Of a stretch of 64,000 nt of DNA, positions 7,972 through 18,109 are shown in pieces. The position numbers and the translations under genes were made by a program. Within the stretch, counting starts at the first letter, position 1. Each line of letters starts with the position of its first letter. The stretch comes from Mannheimia sp. USDA-ARS-USMARC-1261 (GTDB taxonomy: Bacteria; Pseudomonadota; Gammaproteobacteria; Enterobacterales; Pasteurellaceae): assembly GCF_000521605.1 (NCBI RefSeq), contig NZ_CP006942.1:1488001-1552000 (forward strand), given 5' to 3'. Below the pieces are notes generated by a model. It searched no databases. It was not told the DNA's origin and saw only the letters and a program-made list of their open reading frames with translations.

Positions 7972-8460
7972 TTAATGTCGTTCCAATCGCATAAAACGAC
8001 AACAGTATGAATTATTTTCATCAATTTCTGACCATTTTTCTTCCACAAGTTGCCAATGTTCTTCATCAAATTCGAAGAAGGTATCGCCCTCAATTTCTGC
8101 CTGAATTTCGGTTAAATAAAGCGTATCTGCCGTTGGTAAGGCTTGTTTAAATAACTCTCCGCCACCGATAATCATAATTTCATCGCTATTTGCAAAACTT
8201 TTGGCTAATTCGACCGCTTGTTCCAATGATGTTGCCGAATAAGCCCCTTCCACCTCAAAACCTGAACGAGAAAGAATAATGTTCGGGCGTTTTGGTAGTA
8301 GTCTGCCGATGGATTCATAGGTTTTTCGCCCCATAATCACTGGTTTTCCTACTGTATTTTGGCGAAACCACGCCAAATCTACAGGTAAATGCCACGGCAT
8401 TTGGTTATCTTTACCGATGACTTTATTTTGGGTGCGGGCAACAATTACGCTAATTTTCAT
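7972..8460 (-). CDS. folA: Dihydrofolate reductase
   Basis: NADPH-dependent reduction of dihydrofolate to tetrahydrofolate; the target of trimethoprim. The 162-residue length matches chromosomal DHFR. Visible features are the N-terminal ISVIVARTQNKVIG strand-loop, the substrate-binding PWHLPVDL with catalytic acid Asp28, the GRKTYESIGR cofactor motif, and the second nucleotide motif IIGGGELF. It is monocistronic. A short inverted repeat upstream (TTTGAT/ATCAAA, near 8485) may belong to its promoter or that of divergent proB. No resistance-type change can be called from the sequence alone. Confidence 0.97.
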   Translation of the reverse strand: MKISVIVARTQNKVIGKDNQMPWHLPVDLAWFRQNTVGKPVIMGRKTYESIGRLLPKRPNIILSRSGFEVEGAYSATSLEQAVELAKSFANSDEIMIIGGGELFKQALPTADTLYLTEIQAEIEGDTFFEFDEEHWQLVEEKWSEIDENNSYCCRFMRLERH

Positions 8461-8570
8461 TTTCTATCCTTTTATGCAATTTGGTTTGATTTTATATCAA
8501 ATTAAGCGTGATTTTACACCTTAAAAGTGATAATTTTATTCGTATAATTTTTAAATAAAGTGAATCAGTT

Positions 8571-9662
8571 ATGTCAAAAACTATCGTCATTAAATTTGGA
8601 ACGAGTACCCTCACTCACGGCACAAAAAGTTTAAGCCGCCCTTATATGCTGGAATTAGTGAAGCAAATTGCCGAACTTCATAAAAATCATCGGGTCATTG
8701 TTGTAACCTCTGGTGCAGCTGCAGCAGGGCGTGATTACTTAGGGCACCCTGAACTACCGAAAACTTTAGCCTCAAAGCAAATGCTTGCGGCAGTTGGGCA
8801 AAGCCAGCTTATTCGTGTGTGGGAAAACTTATTTGATATTTATAATATTCACATCGGGCAAATGCTATTAACTCGAGCGGATCTCGATGACCGTGAGCGT
8901 TTTTTAAATGCTCGTGATACACTTGATGCTCTACTCGCTCAAAAAATTATCCCTGTCATCAATGAAAACGATGCGGTCGCTACTGAAGAATTTAAAGTAG
9001 GCGATAACGATAATCTCTCGGCTCTTGTGGCAATTCTCGCACAAGCAGATCAGCTCTATTTATTGACTGATCAAAAAGGGTTATTCAGTGCCGATCCTCG
9101 TTCAAACCCAGATGCTAAATTACTCTCGGTAGTTGAAAAAATCACCCCTGAAATCCGCCAAATTGCAGGCGGCAGTTCAACCGGCTTAGGCACGGGTGGA
9201 ATGAGTACCAAGATTACCGCTGCTGATATTGCCACCCGTTCAGGCGTAGAAACTATCATCGCTTCTGGCTCTCGCCCAAATGTGTTGGTGGATTTAGCCA
9301 ATGGTGAAAACATCGGTAGTAAATTTTTAGTGCAATCTGACCGCTTGGAAGGTAGAAAACGCTGGCTGTTTGCCGCTCCACAAGTAGGGGAAATTGTGGT
9401 GGATCTGGGAGCAGAACAAGCATTGCTCGCACATAAATCACTGTTGCCTGTGGGCGTTTCTGAAATCAAAGGCGAATTTACTCGAGGTGAGGTGATCAAA
9501 ATCTTCAACCAAGACGGGAAAGCAATTGCTCTCGGCATCGCTCGCTATAGCAGTGAAGCACTACTTCGGATTAAAGGCAAAAAATCGAAAGAGATTGAAT
9601 CGCTACTGGGCTATGAATTTGGCTCGGTTGCCGTTCACAGTGATGAAATGGTGGTGTATTAA
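8571..9662 (+). CDS. proB: Glutamate 5-kinase
   Basis: First step of proline synthesis, phosphorylating glutamate to glutamyl 5-phosphate in the cytoplasm. The 363-residue protein has an amino acid kinase domain (residues 1 to about 255: [47 protein letters not shown]) and a C-terminal PUA domain of about 90 residues, the long form as in E. coli. proA is not adjacent. The stop overlaps the start of the downstream TSUP gene by one base (TAATG), so the two are coupled. Confidence 0.96.
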   Translation: MSKTIVIKFGTSTLTHGTKSLSRPYMLELVKQIAELHKNHRVIVVTSGAAAAGRDYLGHPELPKTLASKQMLAAVGQSQLIRVWENLFDIYNIHIGQMLLTRADLDDRERFLNARDTLDALLAQKIIPVINENDAVATEEFKVGDNDNLSALVAILAQADQLYLLTDQKGLFSADPRSNPDAKLLSVVEKITPEIRQIAGGSSTGLGTGGMSTKITAADIATRSGVETIIASGSRPNVLVDLANGENIGSKFLVQSDRLEGRKRWLFAAPQVGEIVVDLGAEQALLAHKSLLPVGVSEIKGEFTRGEVIKIFNQDGKAIALGIARYSSEALLRIKGKKSKEIESLLGYEFGSVAVHSDEMVVY

Positions 9663-10426
9663 TGGAACTTGGAATTGATATTTTAGCTATTTTATTTGGT
9701 GTTGCTATACTTGCCGGCTTTATTGATGCAATTGCCGGCGGCGGTGGTTTACTCACTATTCCGGCATTGATGGCGGCAGGGCTGCCACCGGCAATGGCTT
9801 TAGGTACAAATAAATTACAAGCCTGTGGTGGATCATTTTCCTCCTCATTTTATTTTATCCGTAAAAAAGCAGTTAATATAAAACAGATGTGGCTGATTAT
9901 TTTATGTACATTTATCGGCTCAACCTCTGGCACTATTTTTGTACAGCATATTGATGTGGAGTACTTAAAAAAATTATTACCATTTTTAATTTTAATTATT
10001 GGTATCTATTTTTTATTTAGCCCAAGTATTGGTGACGAAGATCGTAAACAACGAGTGAACCTGACTACTTTCTCGTTTACCGCTGCCGTTATATTCGGTT
10101 TTTATGATGGTATGTTTGGACCAGCTGCTGGTTCTTTTATGACTCTTGGCTGTATCCTATTACTCGGCTTTAACTTATCAAAATCGGTCGCGCACGCTAA
10201 AATTATGAACTTTACCTCTAACTTTGCCTCACTTATTTTCTTTACAATTGGTGGTGCTGTTATCTGGAAAGTCGGTTTAATTATGATGGTAGGGCAATTT
10301 ATTGGTGGCACACTCGGTGCTAAAATGGTAATGACAAAAGGCAAAAAATTAATTCGCCCAATGTTGGTAACAATGTCATTTATTATGGTTGCCAAAATGC
10401 TCTATGAACAAGGAATTTTTAATTAA
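9662..10426 (+). CDS. TSUP family (TauE/SafE) membrane transporter
   Basis: Integral membrane protein of 254 residues with about eight hydrophobic segments, of the sulfite exporter TauE/SafE (TSUP) family. Diagnostic segments are the N-terminal GFIDAIAGGGGLLTIPAL with ALGTNKLQ and the repeated second-half FGFYDGMFGPAAGSF. It resembles E. coli YfcA. It overlaps proB by one nucleotide and precedes nth by only 2 bp, so it probably belongs to a proB-TSUP-nth-cca transcript. Substrates in this family are sulfur oxyanions or organic sulfonates, but none is indicated here. Confidence 0.88.
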   Translation: MELGIDILAILFGVAILAGFIDAIAGGGGLLTIPALMAAGLPPAMALGTNKLQACGGSFSSSFYFIRKKAVNIKQMWLIILCTFIGSTSGTIFVQHIDVEYLKKLLPFLILIIGIYFLFSPSIGDEDRKQRVNLTTFSFTAAVIFGFYDGMFGPAAGSFMTLGCILLLGFNLSKSVAHAKIMNFTSNFASLIFFTIGGAVIWKVGLIMMVGQFIGGTLGAKMVMTKGKKLIRPMLVTMSFIMVAKMLYEQGIFN

Positions 10427-10428
10427 CA

Positions 10429-11064
10429 ATGAATAAAGCAAAACGTGTTGAAATTTTAACTCGCTTACGAAACGAAAATCCGCACCCGACAACGGAGCTG
10501 AACTACAGTAATCCGTTTGAATTATTGATTGCGGTTATCCTTTCTGCACAAGCAACAGATAAAGGAGTAAACAAAGCAACCGATAAATTATTTCTTGTTG
10601 CCAATACGCCACAAGCAATTTTAGATTTAGGTGTAGATGGGTTAAAAGAGTATATTAAAACGATCGGATTATTTAACAGCAAAGCGGAAAATATTATCAA
10701 AACCTGCCGAGATCTGATTGAAAAACATAACGGTGAAGTGCCGGAAGATCGTGATGCTCTCGAAGCTCTTGCCGGTGTGGGTAGAAAAACCGCCAATGTA
10801 GTGATGAATACCGCTTTCGGACACCCTACCATTGCGGTAGATACGCATATTTTCCGTGTGTCTAATCGTACCAATTTTGCTCCCGGTAAAAATGTAGTAC
10901 AGGTTGAAGAAAAGCTACTTAAAGTTGTGCCCGATGAATTTAAAGTGGATGTTCACCATTGGTTGATTTTACACGGTCGCTACACTTGTGTTGCCCGTAA
11001 ACCTCGTTGTGGCTCGTGCATTATTGAAGATTTATGCGAGTTTAAAGAAAAAACGGATATGTAA
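10429..11064 (+). CDS. nth: Endonuclease III
   Basis: Bifunctional DNA glycosylase/AP lyase that removes oxidised pyrimidines in base excision repair. The 211-residue protein has the helix-hairpin-helix (LAGVGRKTANVV) with catalytic Lys120, Asp138 in VDTHIFRV, and the C-terminal 4Fe-4S ligands Cys187, Cys194, Cys197 and Cys203, all at the E. coli positions. It lies 2 bp after the TSUP gene. A partial uptake signal (TAAGCGGTC) follows the stop. Confidence 0.98.
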   Translation: MNKAKRVEILTRLRNENPHPTTELNYSNPFELLIAVILSAQATDKGVNKATDKLFLVANTPQAILDLGVDGLKEYIKTIGLFNSKAENIIKTCRDLIEKHNGEVPEDRDALEALAGVGRKTANVVMNTAFGHPTIAVDTHIFRVSNRTNFAPGKNVVQVEEKLLKVVPDEFKVDVHHWLILHGRYTCVARKPRCGSCIIEDLCEFKEKTDM

Positions 11065-11092
11065 GCGGTCATATTTTTAGAGAGTTTTGCAA

Positions 11093-12325
11093 ATGGATAT
11101 CTATTTAGTTGGCGGTGCGGTGCGAGATCAGCTTCTCGGCTTACCTGTGAAAGACCGAGATTTTTTAGTGGTGGGAGCAACTTCAGAGCAATTATTAGCA
11201 CAAGGCTTTCAACAAGTGGGGGCTGATTTTCCTGTTTTCCTCCACCCTGAAACTAAAGAAGAGTATGCTTTAGCCCGCCAAGAACGCAAACAAGGCAAAG
11301 GCTACAATGGTTTCATCTGTGATTTCTCGCCAACTGTTACACTTGAACAAGACTTAATCCGCCGAGATTTAACCATTAATGCCATTGCACAAGATAAAAC
11401 AGGGAAGATTTTTGACCCTTATGGTGGTGTTCAAGACTTAGAGAACAGAATTTTACGCCATATCTCCCCTGCTTTTAGTGAAGATCCTCTGCGTGTATTA
11501 CGTGTTGCCCGCTTTGCTGCTCGTTTCTACACTTTGGGCTTTACCATTGCAGATGAAACCTTAGCTCTAATGAGAGAACTCTCCAGTAGCGGTGAGCTAG
11601 AAAGCCTTACCGCTGAGCGGATATGGCTTGAGACAGAGAAAGCCTTTACAGAAGCAAGTCCCCAAGTTTATTTCAACGTTCTACGCCAAGTTGGGGCGTT
11701 AAAAGTGCTTTTCCCAGAAATCGATAAACTCTTTGGCGTGCCACAACCTCCTCAACATCACCCAGAAATCGATTCTGGCATACATACGTTAATGGTATTA
11801 GAACAGGCTAAGCGATTTGCAAAAAATGCGGAAAATCCGACCGCTTTACTCTTCTCTGCCCTATGCCACGACTTAGGAAAAGGAATAACCTCTTCAGATA
11901 TTCTCCCGCATCATTACGGACACGAGGTAAAAGGCATTCAACTCACTCGAAATTTAGCCAATCGACTCAAAATTCCAACAGAGGTTAAAGATTTTGCTCT
12001 TTTAGTAACCGAATACCATACCCATTGCCACAAAATAGCAGAACTCCGTCCTGAAACCGTTATTAAACTCTTTAATGCTTTAGATGTTTGGCGAAAACCA
12101 AAACGATTTTTTGATTTTCTGCTCGCTTGTGAGGCTGACGCAAAAGGGCGATTAGGCTTTGAAAACCGAGATTACCCACAAGCCGAACTGGCAAAAAGTT
12201 ATTATCACGCGGCAATGGAAGTAGATGTTCAACAAGTTATTCAAGAGGGCTTTGAAAAACAAGCTATTCGAGAAGAGTTAAATAAGCGTAGAGCTTATGC
12301 TATCAAAAGATGTAGAAGAATTTAA
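11093..12325 (+). CDS. cca: Multifunctional CCA-adding tRNA nucleotidyltransferase
   Basis: Adds or repairs the 3' CCA of tRNAs. About 410 residues: an N-terminal class II nucleotidyltransferase domain ([20 protein letters not shown], with the DRD metal pair, and RRDLTINA), a tRNA-binding middle, and a C-terminal HD phosphohydrolase domain (CHDLGKG; later EYHTHCH) as in the long E. coli-type enzyme. I chose the ATG at 11093, which gives MDIYLVGG as in E. coli; the frame could also begin at a TTG two codons earlier. It is the last gene of the proB-nth-cca run. No clear terminator follows; the carA control region begins immediately. Confidence 0.96.
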   Translation: MDIYLVGGAVRDQLLGLPVKDRDFLVVGATSEQLLAQGFQQVGADFPVFLHPETKEEYALARQERKQGKGYNGFICDFSPTVTLEQDLIRRDLTINAIAQDKTGKIFDPYGGVQDLENRILRHISPAFSEDPLRVLRVARFAARFYTLGFTIADETLALMRELSSSGELESLTAERIWLETEKAFTEASPQVYFNVLRQVGALKVLFPEIDKLFGVPQPPQHHPEIDSGIHTLMVLEQAKRFAKNAENPTALLFSALCHDLGKGITSSDILPHHYGHEVKGIQLTRNLANRLKIPTEVKDFALLVTEYHTHCHKIAELRPETVIKLFNALDVWRKPKRFFDFLLACEADAKGRLGFENRDYPQAELAKSYYHAAMEVDVQQVIQEGFEKQAIREELNKRRAYAIKRCRRI

Positions 12326-12336
12326 ATAAATTTTAA

Positions 12337-12387
12337 GTTGAATTTTTATGTTGAAATATTGCATAAAAATTCACTTTGTTATATTTT
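12337..12387 (+). promoter_or_regulatory. Candidate carA promoter with tandem ArgR boxes
   Basis: Two 18-bp ARG-box-like sequences sit at 12337-12354 (core TGAAT-TTTT-ATGTT) and 12358-12375 (core TGCAT-AAAA-ATTCA), separated by exactly 3 bp, the spacing of natural ArgR double operators. The second core matches 9 of 10 fixed positions and the first 7 of 10. Together they also form a 12-bp inverted repeat. A promoter with -35 TTGCAT (12359-12364) and -10 TATTTT (12382-12387), spacer 17, would be covered by box 2. ArgR repression of carAB is established in E. coli. Confidence 0.65.
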
Positions 12388-12499
12388 AGAACTATCTCTT
12401 GCATTCAAACAATCGCTAAACTACAATTAGCCGCCTACTTCTAGTATAGGTTAATGGCGACTTATAAGTACCAACCCAAATTCAGTTTAGGAGTAAACT

Positions 12500-13633
12500 A
12501 TGTACAAAAAAGCTATTCTTGTTCTTGCCGATGGCTCAGTCTTTTATGGCAGATCTATTGGTTCTGATGGTCATTCAATCGGCGAAGTGGTTTTCAATAC
12601 CTCTATGACTGGTTATCAAGAAATTTTAACTGATCCTTCATATACACAACAAATTGTAACTTTAACTTATCCACATATTGGTAATACTGGTGTCAATAAT
12701 GAAGATACAGAATCACATAAACCTTGTGCCTCTGGTCTGATCATCCGTGATCTCCCTCTGTTACATAGCAATTTCCGTTCTTCCATTTCCCTTTCCGATT
12801 ATTTAATTCAACATAATATTGTCGCTATTGCCGAGATTGATACTCGCCGTTTAACCCGTATCCTGCGTGAAAAGGGAGCTCAAGCCGGTTGTATTTTTGT
12901 AGGTGAACACAATGAAGAAAATGTAGCAAAAGCCCTTGAATTAGCACAGAGCTTTGGTTCTATGGCTGGAAAAGATCTGGCACAAAATGTAACCTGTTCA
13001 GAACTTTACCAATGGACACAAGGCGAATGGCAACTAGGCAAAGGCTATGTACCACAAGGCAATACCCGATTTCATATCGTAGCCTATGACTACGGAGCGA
13101 AATATAATATTTTACGAATGCTTGCTGAACGAGGCTGCCGTATTACCGTAGTACCAGCTAAAACTTCTGCTGAAGCAGTACTTGCTCTTAACCCTGATGG
13201 TGTATTTCTGTCTAATGGACCGGGCGATCCTGAGCCTTGTGATTATGCGATTACTGCGATACGTAAACTTCTCGAGACTAAAAAACCTATTTTTGGTATC
13301 TGTTTAGGACATCAGCTACTCGGCTTAGCCGCAGGTGGAAAAACAAAAAAAATGGCATTCGGACATCACGGTGCGAACCACCCTGTGCAAGATCTTGATA
13401 GCCAGAAAGTATTAATTACCAGCCAAAATCACGGCTTTGAAGTTGATGAAGCAAGTTTGCCAAGCAATGTACGAGTAACTCATCGCTCCTTATTTGATGG
13501 CTCGGTACAAGGCATTGAACTAACAGACCGACCGGCATTTTCGTTTCAAGGACACCCTGAGGCGAGTCCAGGTCCAAATGATGTCGCCTACTTGTTCGAT
13601 AAATTTATTGAGGATATGCGAAAAGCTCAATAG
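12500..13633 (+). CDS. carA: Carbamoyl-phosphate synthase, small (glutaminase) subunit
   Basis: Glutamine amidotransferase subunit that supplies ammonia to CarB for carbamoyl phosphate, shared by arginine and pyrimidine synthesis. The 377-residue length is normal. The N-terminal CPSase domain ([31 protein letters not shown]) is followed by a class I glutaminase domain with the nucleophile in [10 protein letters not shown] and the His/Glu pair in [16 protein letters not shown] precedes the ATG. The 5' leader is about 100 nt after the predicted promoter. carB follows after 162 bp, an unusually long gap for this pair. Confidence 0.98.
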   Translation: MYKKAILVLADGSVFYGRSIGSDGHSIGEVVFNTSMTGYQEILTDPSYTQQIVTLTYPHIGNTGVNNEDTESHKPCASGLIIRDLPLLHSNFRSSISLSDYLIQHNIVAIAEIDTRRLTRILREKGAQAGCIFVGEHNEENVAKALELAQSFGSMAGKDLAQNVTCSELYQWTQGEWQLGKGYVPQGNTRFHIVAYDYGAKYNILRMLAERGCRITVVPAKTSAEAVLALNPDGVFLSNGPGDPEPCDYAITAIRKLLETKKPIFGICLGHQLLGLAAGGKTKKMAFGHHGANHPVQDLDSQKVLITSQNHGFEVDEASLPSNVRVTHRSLFDGSVQGIELTDRPAFSFQGHPEASPGPNDVAYLFDKFIEDMRKAQ

Positions 13634-13795
13634 AACAGAGCTAAGACTTGCCATCTTAACAAGCGGGTGAATTTTATTGGAAATTTGCAAAATTTCTCTA
13701 GATTTTGACCACTTGTAAATTAGGCACTTACGCCCAATCGTACACCTAGTTTAATATCGGACACCAAGCTCCGATCTACAAAAGAGAAAAATAAA

Positions 13796-16700
13796 ATGCC
13801 AAAAAGAACAGATATAAACACAATCCTAATTATTGGTGCAGGACCTATCGTTATAGGGCAAGCCTGTGAATTTGATTACTCAGGGGCTCAGGCTTGCAAA
13901 GCTTTGCGTGAAGAAGGCTATAAAGTCATCTTAGTAAACTCCAATCCGGCTACAATTATGACTGATCCAAATATGGCTGATGTTACATACATCGAGCCAA
14001 TTGAGTGGCAAACAGTTGCAAAAATCATTGAGAAAGAACGACCTGATGCTATCCTCCCCACGATGGGAGGACAAACGGCATTGAATTGTGCTCTAGCACT
14101 CTCCCAACACGGTGTATTGAAGCAATATAATGTAGAGCTTATCGGTGCAACTGAAGATGCAATTGATAAAGCTGAAGATCGCGGACGTTTTAAAGAGGCG
14201 ATGACCAAAATCGGTTTAAATACACCAAAATCTTTTGTCTGCCATAGCTTTGAAGAAGCTCTTATTGCTCAAGAAGAAGTCGGTTTTCCAACCCTTATTC
14301 GCCCATCTTTTACAATGGGGGGATCAGGTGGTGGAATAGCCTACAACCGTGATGAATTTATGGCGATCTGCGAACGAGGATTTGAAGCCTCTCCCACTCA
14401 CGAGCTATTAATTGAGCAGTCTGTACTAGGCTGGAAAGAATATGAGATGGAAGTAGTGCGAGATAAAGCAGATAACTGCATTATTATCTGTTCAATTGAA
14501 AATTTCGATCCAATGGGTGTACATACTGGCGACTCAATTACTGTTGCACCGGCTCAAACATTGACTGATAAAGAATATCAAATTATGAGAAATGCTTCTC
14601 TTGCCGTATTACGTGAAATTGGTGTAGATACCGGTGGCTCAAATGTGCAATTTGCAATCAATCCTGAAAATGGGGAAATGATTGTAATTGAGATGAATCC
14701 ACGTGTGAGCCGTTCTTCTGCTCTTGCTTCAAAAGCAACTGGTTTCCCAATCGCCAAAGTTGCGGCAAAATTGGCTGTTGGCTATACATTGAATGAGCTA
14801 CGTAATGATATTACTGGAGGATTAATTCCAGCCTCATTTGAGCCAACATTGGACTATGTTGTAACTAAAATTCCACGTTTTGCCTTTGAAAAATTTGCCA
14901 ATGCAGATGATCGTTTGACTACCCAAATGAAGTCAGTCGGTGAAGTAATGGCAATGGGTAGAACTTTCCAAGAGAGTTTACAAAAAGCATTACGAGGTTT
15001 AGAAACAGGAATTTGTGGTTTTAACTTACTTTCTGAAGAACCTGAGACTATCCGCCGTGAACTTTCTGCTCCTGGTCCAAACCGTATTCTCTATGTTGCC
15101 GATGCATTCGGAGCTGGGTTTTCATTAGAAGAAGTTCACCACTATTCTAAAATTGACCCTTGGTTCTTGGTACAAATTCAGGATCTCGTCCAAGAAGAAC
15201 TTGCATTGGAGAAAAAAGCATTTAGTGAGTTAGATGCCATAGAAATCCGCCGTTTAAAACGTAAAGGCTTTTCAGATAAACGAATTTCACAGTTAACTAA
15301 GGTGAGTGAAAAAGTAGTAAGAGATTATCGTCACATCAATGGTATTTTACCCGTATATAAACGAGTTGATACCTGTGCTGCAGAATTTGCATCTGATACC
15401 GCTTATCTCTACTCTACTTATGAAGAAGAATGCGAAGCTAAGTCGAGTAACCGCAAAAAAGTGATGATTTTAGGAGGGGGACCAAATCGTATCGGACAAG
15501 GAATTGAGTTCGACTACTGCTGTGTTCACGCCTCACTTGCTTTAAGAGAGGCTGGCTTTGAGACTATTATGGTGAATTGTAACCCAGAAACTGTTTCAAC
15601 GGATTTTGATACCTCTGATCGCCTCTACTTTGAGCCACTAACACTTGAAGATGTATTAGAAGTGATTAGAGTTGAGCAACCGTGGGGGGTAATTGTTCAC
15701 TATGGCGGACAAACACCTCTCAAGCTTGCGAATGCATTACACGAGAACGGGGTAAATATTATCGGTACTTCTGCCGATAGTATTGATGTAGCAGAAGATC
15801 GCGAACGCTTCCAGCAAATTCTATACTCACTTAACTTAAAACAACCAGCTAACCGTACCGCTCGCAATGTGTTTGAAGCAGTCCAATTAGCAAATGAAGT
15901 TGGCTATCCACTGGTGGTCCGCCCATCTTATGTGCTTGGTGGGAGAGCAATGCAGATTGTATATAATGATGATGAGCTAAACAAATATATGCGTGAAGCA
16001 GTATCTGTCTCTGATGATAGCCCAATTCTGCTAGATCATTTCTTAAATAATGCTATTGAGGTTGATGTGGACTGTATTTGTGATGGTGAGAATGTCCTCA
16101 TTGGTGGAATTATGCAACACGTTGAACAAGCCGGGATTCATAGTGGCGATAGTGCCTGTTCATTACCTGCCTACTCGCTAAGCGGTGAAATTCTTGATGA
16201 AATTCGCAAACAGACTCGTGCAATGGCATTTGCATTAGGTGTAAAAGGATTAATGAATGTACAATTTGCAGTACAAAATGATATTATTTATGTACTAGAG
16301 GTGAACCCACGTGCCAGCCGAACCGTACCTTTTGTAAGTAAAGCGACAGGGCAACCATTAGCAAAAATCGCTACTCGAGTGATGGCAGGAGAAACCTTAG
16401 CTGAATTGAAAGCATTGGAAGAAATCGTTCCAAACAAGTTCTTTGTCAAAGAAGCAGTATTCCCATTCATAAAATTCCCTGGCGTCGATACCATTTTAGG
16501 ACCAGAAATGCGTTCTACCGGTGAAGTTATGGGAATTGGAAAAACTTTCGCTGAAGCATTCTTTAAAGCTCAATTAGGAGCAGGTGAGAGGATTCCAAAA
16601 GTCGGTAAAATATTTATTTCTGTAATAGAGCAAGACAAACCAGGTGTAATTGCTATTGCTAAACGTTTCCAAGAAGAAGGTTATGGTTTATGTGCAACTT

Positions 16701-16996
16701 CCGGTACAGCAAAATTTTTGGGTGAACACGGAATTGCTGTTCAAACCGTAAATAAAGTTCGAGAGGGACGACCACATATTGTTGATGCAATCAAAAATGG
16801 AGAAATTGCATTAGTTATTAATACAGTTAATGGCGATCCAGAAGTCATCATTGATAGTCACTCGATTCGCCGTACTGCATTGCAGCAACGTATACCAATT
16901 TATACTACTATTGCAGCAGCACAGGCTATTGCTGAAGGGATCAAACATATTCAGCAATTTGATGTTTACTCTGTACAAGAGCTCCATTCTTTGTAA
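13796..16996 (+). CDS. carB: Carbamoyl-phosphate synthase, large subunit
   Basis: Synthase subunit of 1066 residues with two homologous ATP-grasp halves. The N-terminal half (carboxyphosphate domain) has [20 protein letters not shown] and [12 protein letters not shown]. The second half has [19 protein letters not shown] and [12 protein letters not shown]. The C-terminal 130 residues form the MGS-like allosteric domain ([11 protein letters not shown]). The 162-bp carA-carB gap holds degenerate uptake-signal cores (ACAAGCGGG, CCACTTGT) and a small inverted repeat (ATCGGA/TCCGAT near 13757-13776), but no obvious second promoter. A strong hairpin terminator follows. Confidence 0.99.
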   Translation: MPKRTDINTILIIGAGPIVIGQACEFDYSGAQACKALREEGYKVILVNSNPATIMTDPNMADVTYIEPIEWQTVAKIIEKERPDAILPTMGGQTALNCALALSQHGVLKQYNVELIGATEDAIDKAEDRGRFKEAMTKIGLNTPKSFVCHSFEEALIAQEEVGFPTLIRPSFTMGGSGGGIAYNRDEFMAICERGFEASPTHELLIEQSVLGWKEYEMEVVRDKADNCIIICSIENFDPMGVHTGDSITVAPAQTLTDKEYQIMRNASLAVLREIGVDTGGSNVQFAINPENGEMIVIEMNPRVSRSSALASKATGFPIAKVAAKLAVGYTLNELRNDITGGLIPASFEPTLDYVVTKIPRFAFEKFANADDRLTTQMKSVGEVMAMGRTFQESLQKALRGLETGICGFNLLSEEPETIRRELSAPGPNRILYVADAFGAGFSLEEVHHYSKIDPWFLVQIQDLVQEELALEKKAFSELDAIEIRRLKRKGFSDKRISQLTKVSEKVVRDYRHINGILPVYKRVDTCAAEFASDTAYLYSTYEEECEAKSSNRKKVMILGGGPNRIGQGIEFDYCCVHASLALREAGFETIMVNCNPETVSTDFDTSDRLYFEPLTLEDVLEVIRVEQPWGVIVHYGGQTPLKLANALHENGVNIIGTSADSIDVAEDRERFQQILYSLNLKQPANRTARNVFEAVQLANEVGYPLVVRPSYVLGGRAMQIVYNDDELNKYMREAVSVSDDSPILLDHFLNNAIEVDVDCICDGENVLIGGIMQHVEQAGIHSGDSACSLPAYSLSGEILDEIRKQTRAMAFALGVKGLMNVQFAVQNDIIYVLEVNPRASRTVPFVSKATGQPLAKIATRVMAGETLAELKALEEIVPNKFFVKEAVFPFIKFPGVDTILGPEMRSTGEVMGIGKTFAEAFFKAQLGAGERIPKVGKIFISVIEQDKPGVIAIAKRFQEEGYGLCATSGTAKFLGEHGIAVQTVNKVREGRPHIVDAIKNGEIALVINTVNGDPEVIIDSHSIRRTALQQRIPIYTTIAAAQAIAEGIKHIQQFDVYSVQELHSL

Positions 16997-17014
16997 AAGA
17001 ATCATATTAAAACT

Positions 17015-17052
17015 TAAGGGTAGCCTAAATTAATTGGCTACCCTTATAATTT
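17015..17052 (+). terminator. Terminator after carB
   Basis: TAAGGGTAGCC (17015-17025) pairs with GGCTACCCTTA (17036-17046), a perfect 11-bp stem, followed by TAATTTT. Confidence 0.85.
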
Positions 17053-17092
17053 TAAAGGGCTGTATTATCTCAGCCTTAAATGTTAAATAGAG

Positions 17093-17139
17093 GCATAATG
17101 GACAAAAGTGTTGGCTCTCCTTAATTTTGTCCATTATGC
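17093..17139. repeat. 15-bp perfect inverted repeat between carB and the isc operon
   Basis: GCATAATGGACAAAA (17093-17107) and TTTTGTCCATTATGC (17125-17139) are exact reverse complements with a 17-nt loop. It lies between two other terminators in the convergent carB/iscX gap and lacks a good T tract on either side. No uptake signal is involved. Its role is unknown. Confidence 0.8.
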
Positions 17140-17141
17140 TA

Positions 17142-17173
17142 AATAAAATCCCTCTTTAAAATATAAAGAGGGA
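17142..17173 (-). terminator. Terminator at the end of the isc operon
   Basis: TCCCTCTTTA (17149-17158) and TAAAGAGGGA (17164-17173) form a 10-bp stem with a 5-nt loop. On the minus strand the stem is followed by TTTTATTT, about 10 bp after the iscX stop. Confidence 0.85.
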
Positions 17174-17182
17174 ATGAATTAT

Positions 17183-17377
17183 TTACTCGTACTCTTCTAA
17201 CCAAATCGTTAAAATTGCTTCAAGAATATGTTCGTTTGATGCTTCCGGATCATCATCAAAATCTTCCATTTCGCAAATCCATTTGTGCATATCGGTAAAA
17301 CGTACGGTGGTTGGATCTAAATCCGGATTCATATCATACAGATTTTCTGCGATCATTCGGGTATCTGTCCATTTCAT
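17183..17377 (-). CDS. iscX: IscX, Fe-S assembly accessory protein
   Basis: Small acidic protein of 64 residues (YfhJ/IscX family) that binds IscS and iron and tunes cluster assembly. The family signature is complete: [15 protein letters not shown] near the start, then FTDMHKWI and the acidic [12 protein letters not shown] segment. It is the last gene of the isc operon, overlapping fdx by one base (TAATG), and is followed by a terminator hairpin. Confidence 0.97.
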   Translation of the reverse strand: MKWTDTRMIAENLYDMNPDLDPTTVRFTDMHKWICEMEDFDDDPEASNEHILEAILTIWLEEYE

Positions 17378-17718
17378 TAGTGTGCCGCCTCATTTGCGTG
17401 ATTTAAGTTATATTTTGGAATTTCAACAACTAAGTCTTCTTCGCCCACAATGCATTGACAACTTAAGCGGCTGTCCATTTCCAAGCCCCAAGCCTTGTCT
17501 AACATATCTTCTTCTTGATCTGTTGTGTCGTTTAAAGAGTCAAAGCCCTCACGAATCACAACGTGGCAAGTGGTACAAGCACAAGAACAGTCGCAAGCGT
17601 GATGAATTTCAACACCGGCATCGTGTGCAACTTCTAATAAATTATCCCCAGCTTTAGCTTCAACAACCATACCTTCTGGGCAGAACTCTTCGTGTGGAAG
17701 AAATACAATTTTTGGCAT
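17377..17718 (-). CDS. fdx: ISC-type 2Fe-2S ferredoxin
   Basis: Electron donor for Fe-S cluster assembly. The 113-residue protein has adrenodoxin-type ligands Cys42, Cys48 and Cys51 (in [11 protein letters not shown]) and Cys87. Upstream of it, where E. coli would have hscA directly, a 121-residue accessory gene intervenes. It overlaps iscX by one base, and AAGG lies before the start. Confidence 0.97.
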   Translation of the reverse strand: MPKIVFLPHEEFCPEGMVVEAKAGDNLLEVAHDAGVEIHHACDCSCACTTCHVVIREGFDSLNDTTDQEEDMLDKAWGLEMDSRLSCQCIVGEEDLVVEIPKYNLNHANEAAH

Positions 17719-17734
17719 CTTAATTTTCCTTTAA

Positions 17735-18100
17735 TTAATCCCATTCAATATTATCTATATGCTCACCAATGAAGTTTAAAATTTCGTCTTCATTTTCAAC
17801 CAAATAGACGATAATATTTTTCAATTCTCTCGCTTTTTCTTTGCTTTTCTCCGAAAGCGGATAAGTTACATAATAACATTCGGCTTCCGGATCTTCCTCT
17901 AATAACTCTAATAGGCTTGGTCGATAAATACTAAGATAAGCTCTTAAAAATGCCGCCCAATTATAGCCGTTCATATAAGCGACTTCATATTCAGCATTAA
18001 TCCGCTCGCCCAATTCAAAAATACGGTTATCTTCTAAATCAAATTCCACCGCAACAATTCTAAACTGCTCTGAGAGTTCGGTTTTTACATAATTAGACAT
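17735..18100 (-). CDS. Small acidic protein inserted in the isc operon (Imm51-like, tentative)
   Basis: Acidic cytoplasmic protein of 121 residues with no signal peptide or membrane segment. A good AAGGAG lies before the ATG, and it sits 9 bp after hscA and 16 bp before fdx, so it is translated from the isc transcript. The layout (FRIVAVEFDLEDNRIFELGERI, then YNWAAFLRAYL, LLEEDPEAECYYVTY and a C-terminal helix) reminds me of the Imm51 immunity-protein fold, but I cannot search for it. E. coli has no gene at this place, nor, as I recall, does H. influenzae. No toxin gene is adjacent. Function unknown; an Fe-S-related accessory or a captured immunity gene are both possible. Confidence 0.6.
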   Translation of the reverse strand: MSNYVKTELSEQFRIVAVEFDLEDNRIFELGERINAEYEVAYMNGYNWAAFLRAYLSIYRPSLLELLEEDPEAECYYVTYPLSEKSKEKARELKNIIVYLVENEDEILNFIGEHIDNIEWD

Positions 18101-18109
18101 AAAAGCTCC

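Noticed and set aside
8472-8505. FNR-like TTGAT-N5-ATCAA between folA and proB.
   Set aside because: The spacer is 5 instead of 4 bases, and neither gene has a known reason for FNR control.
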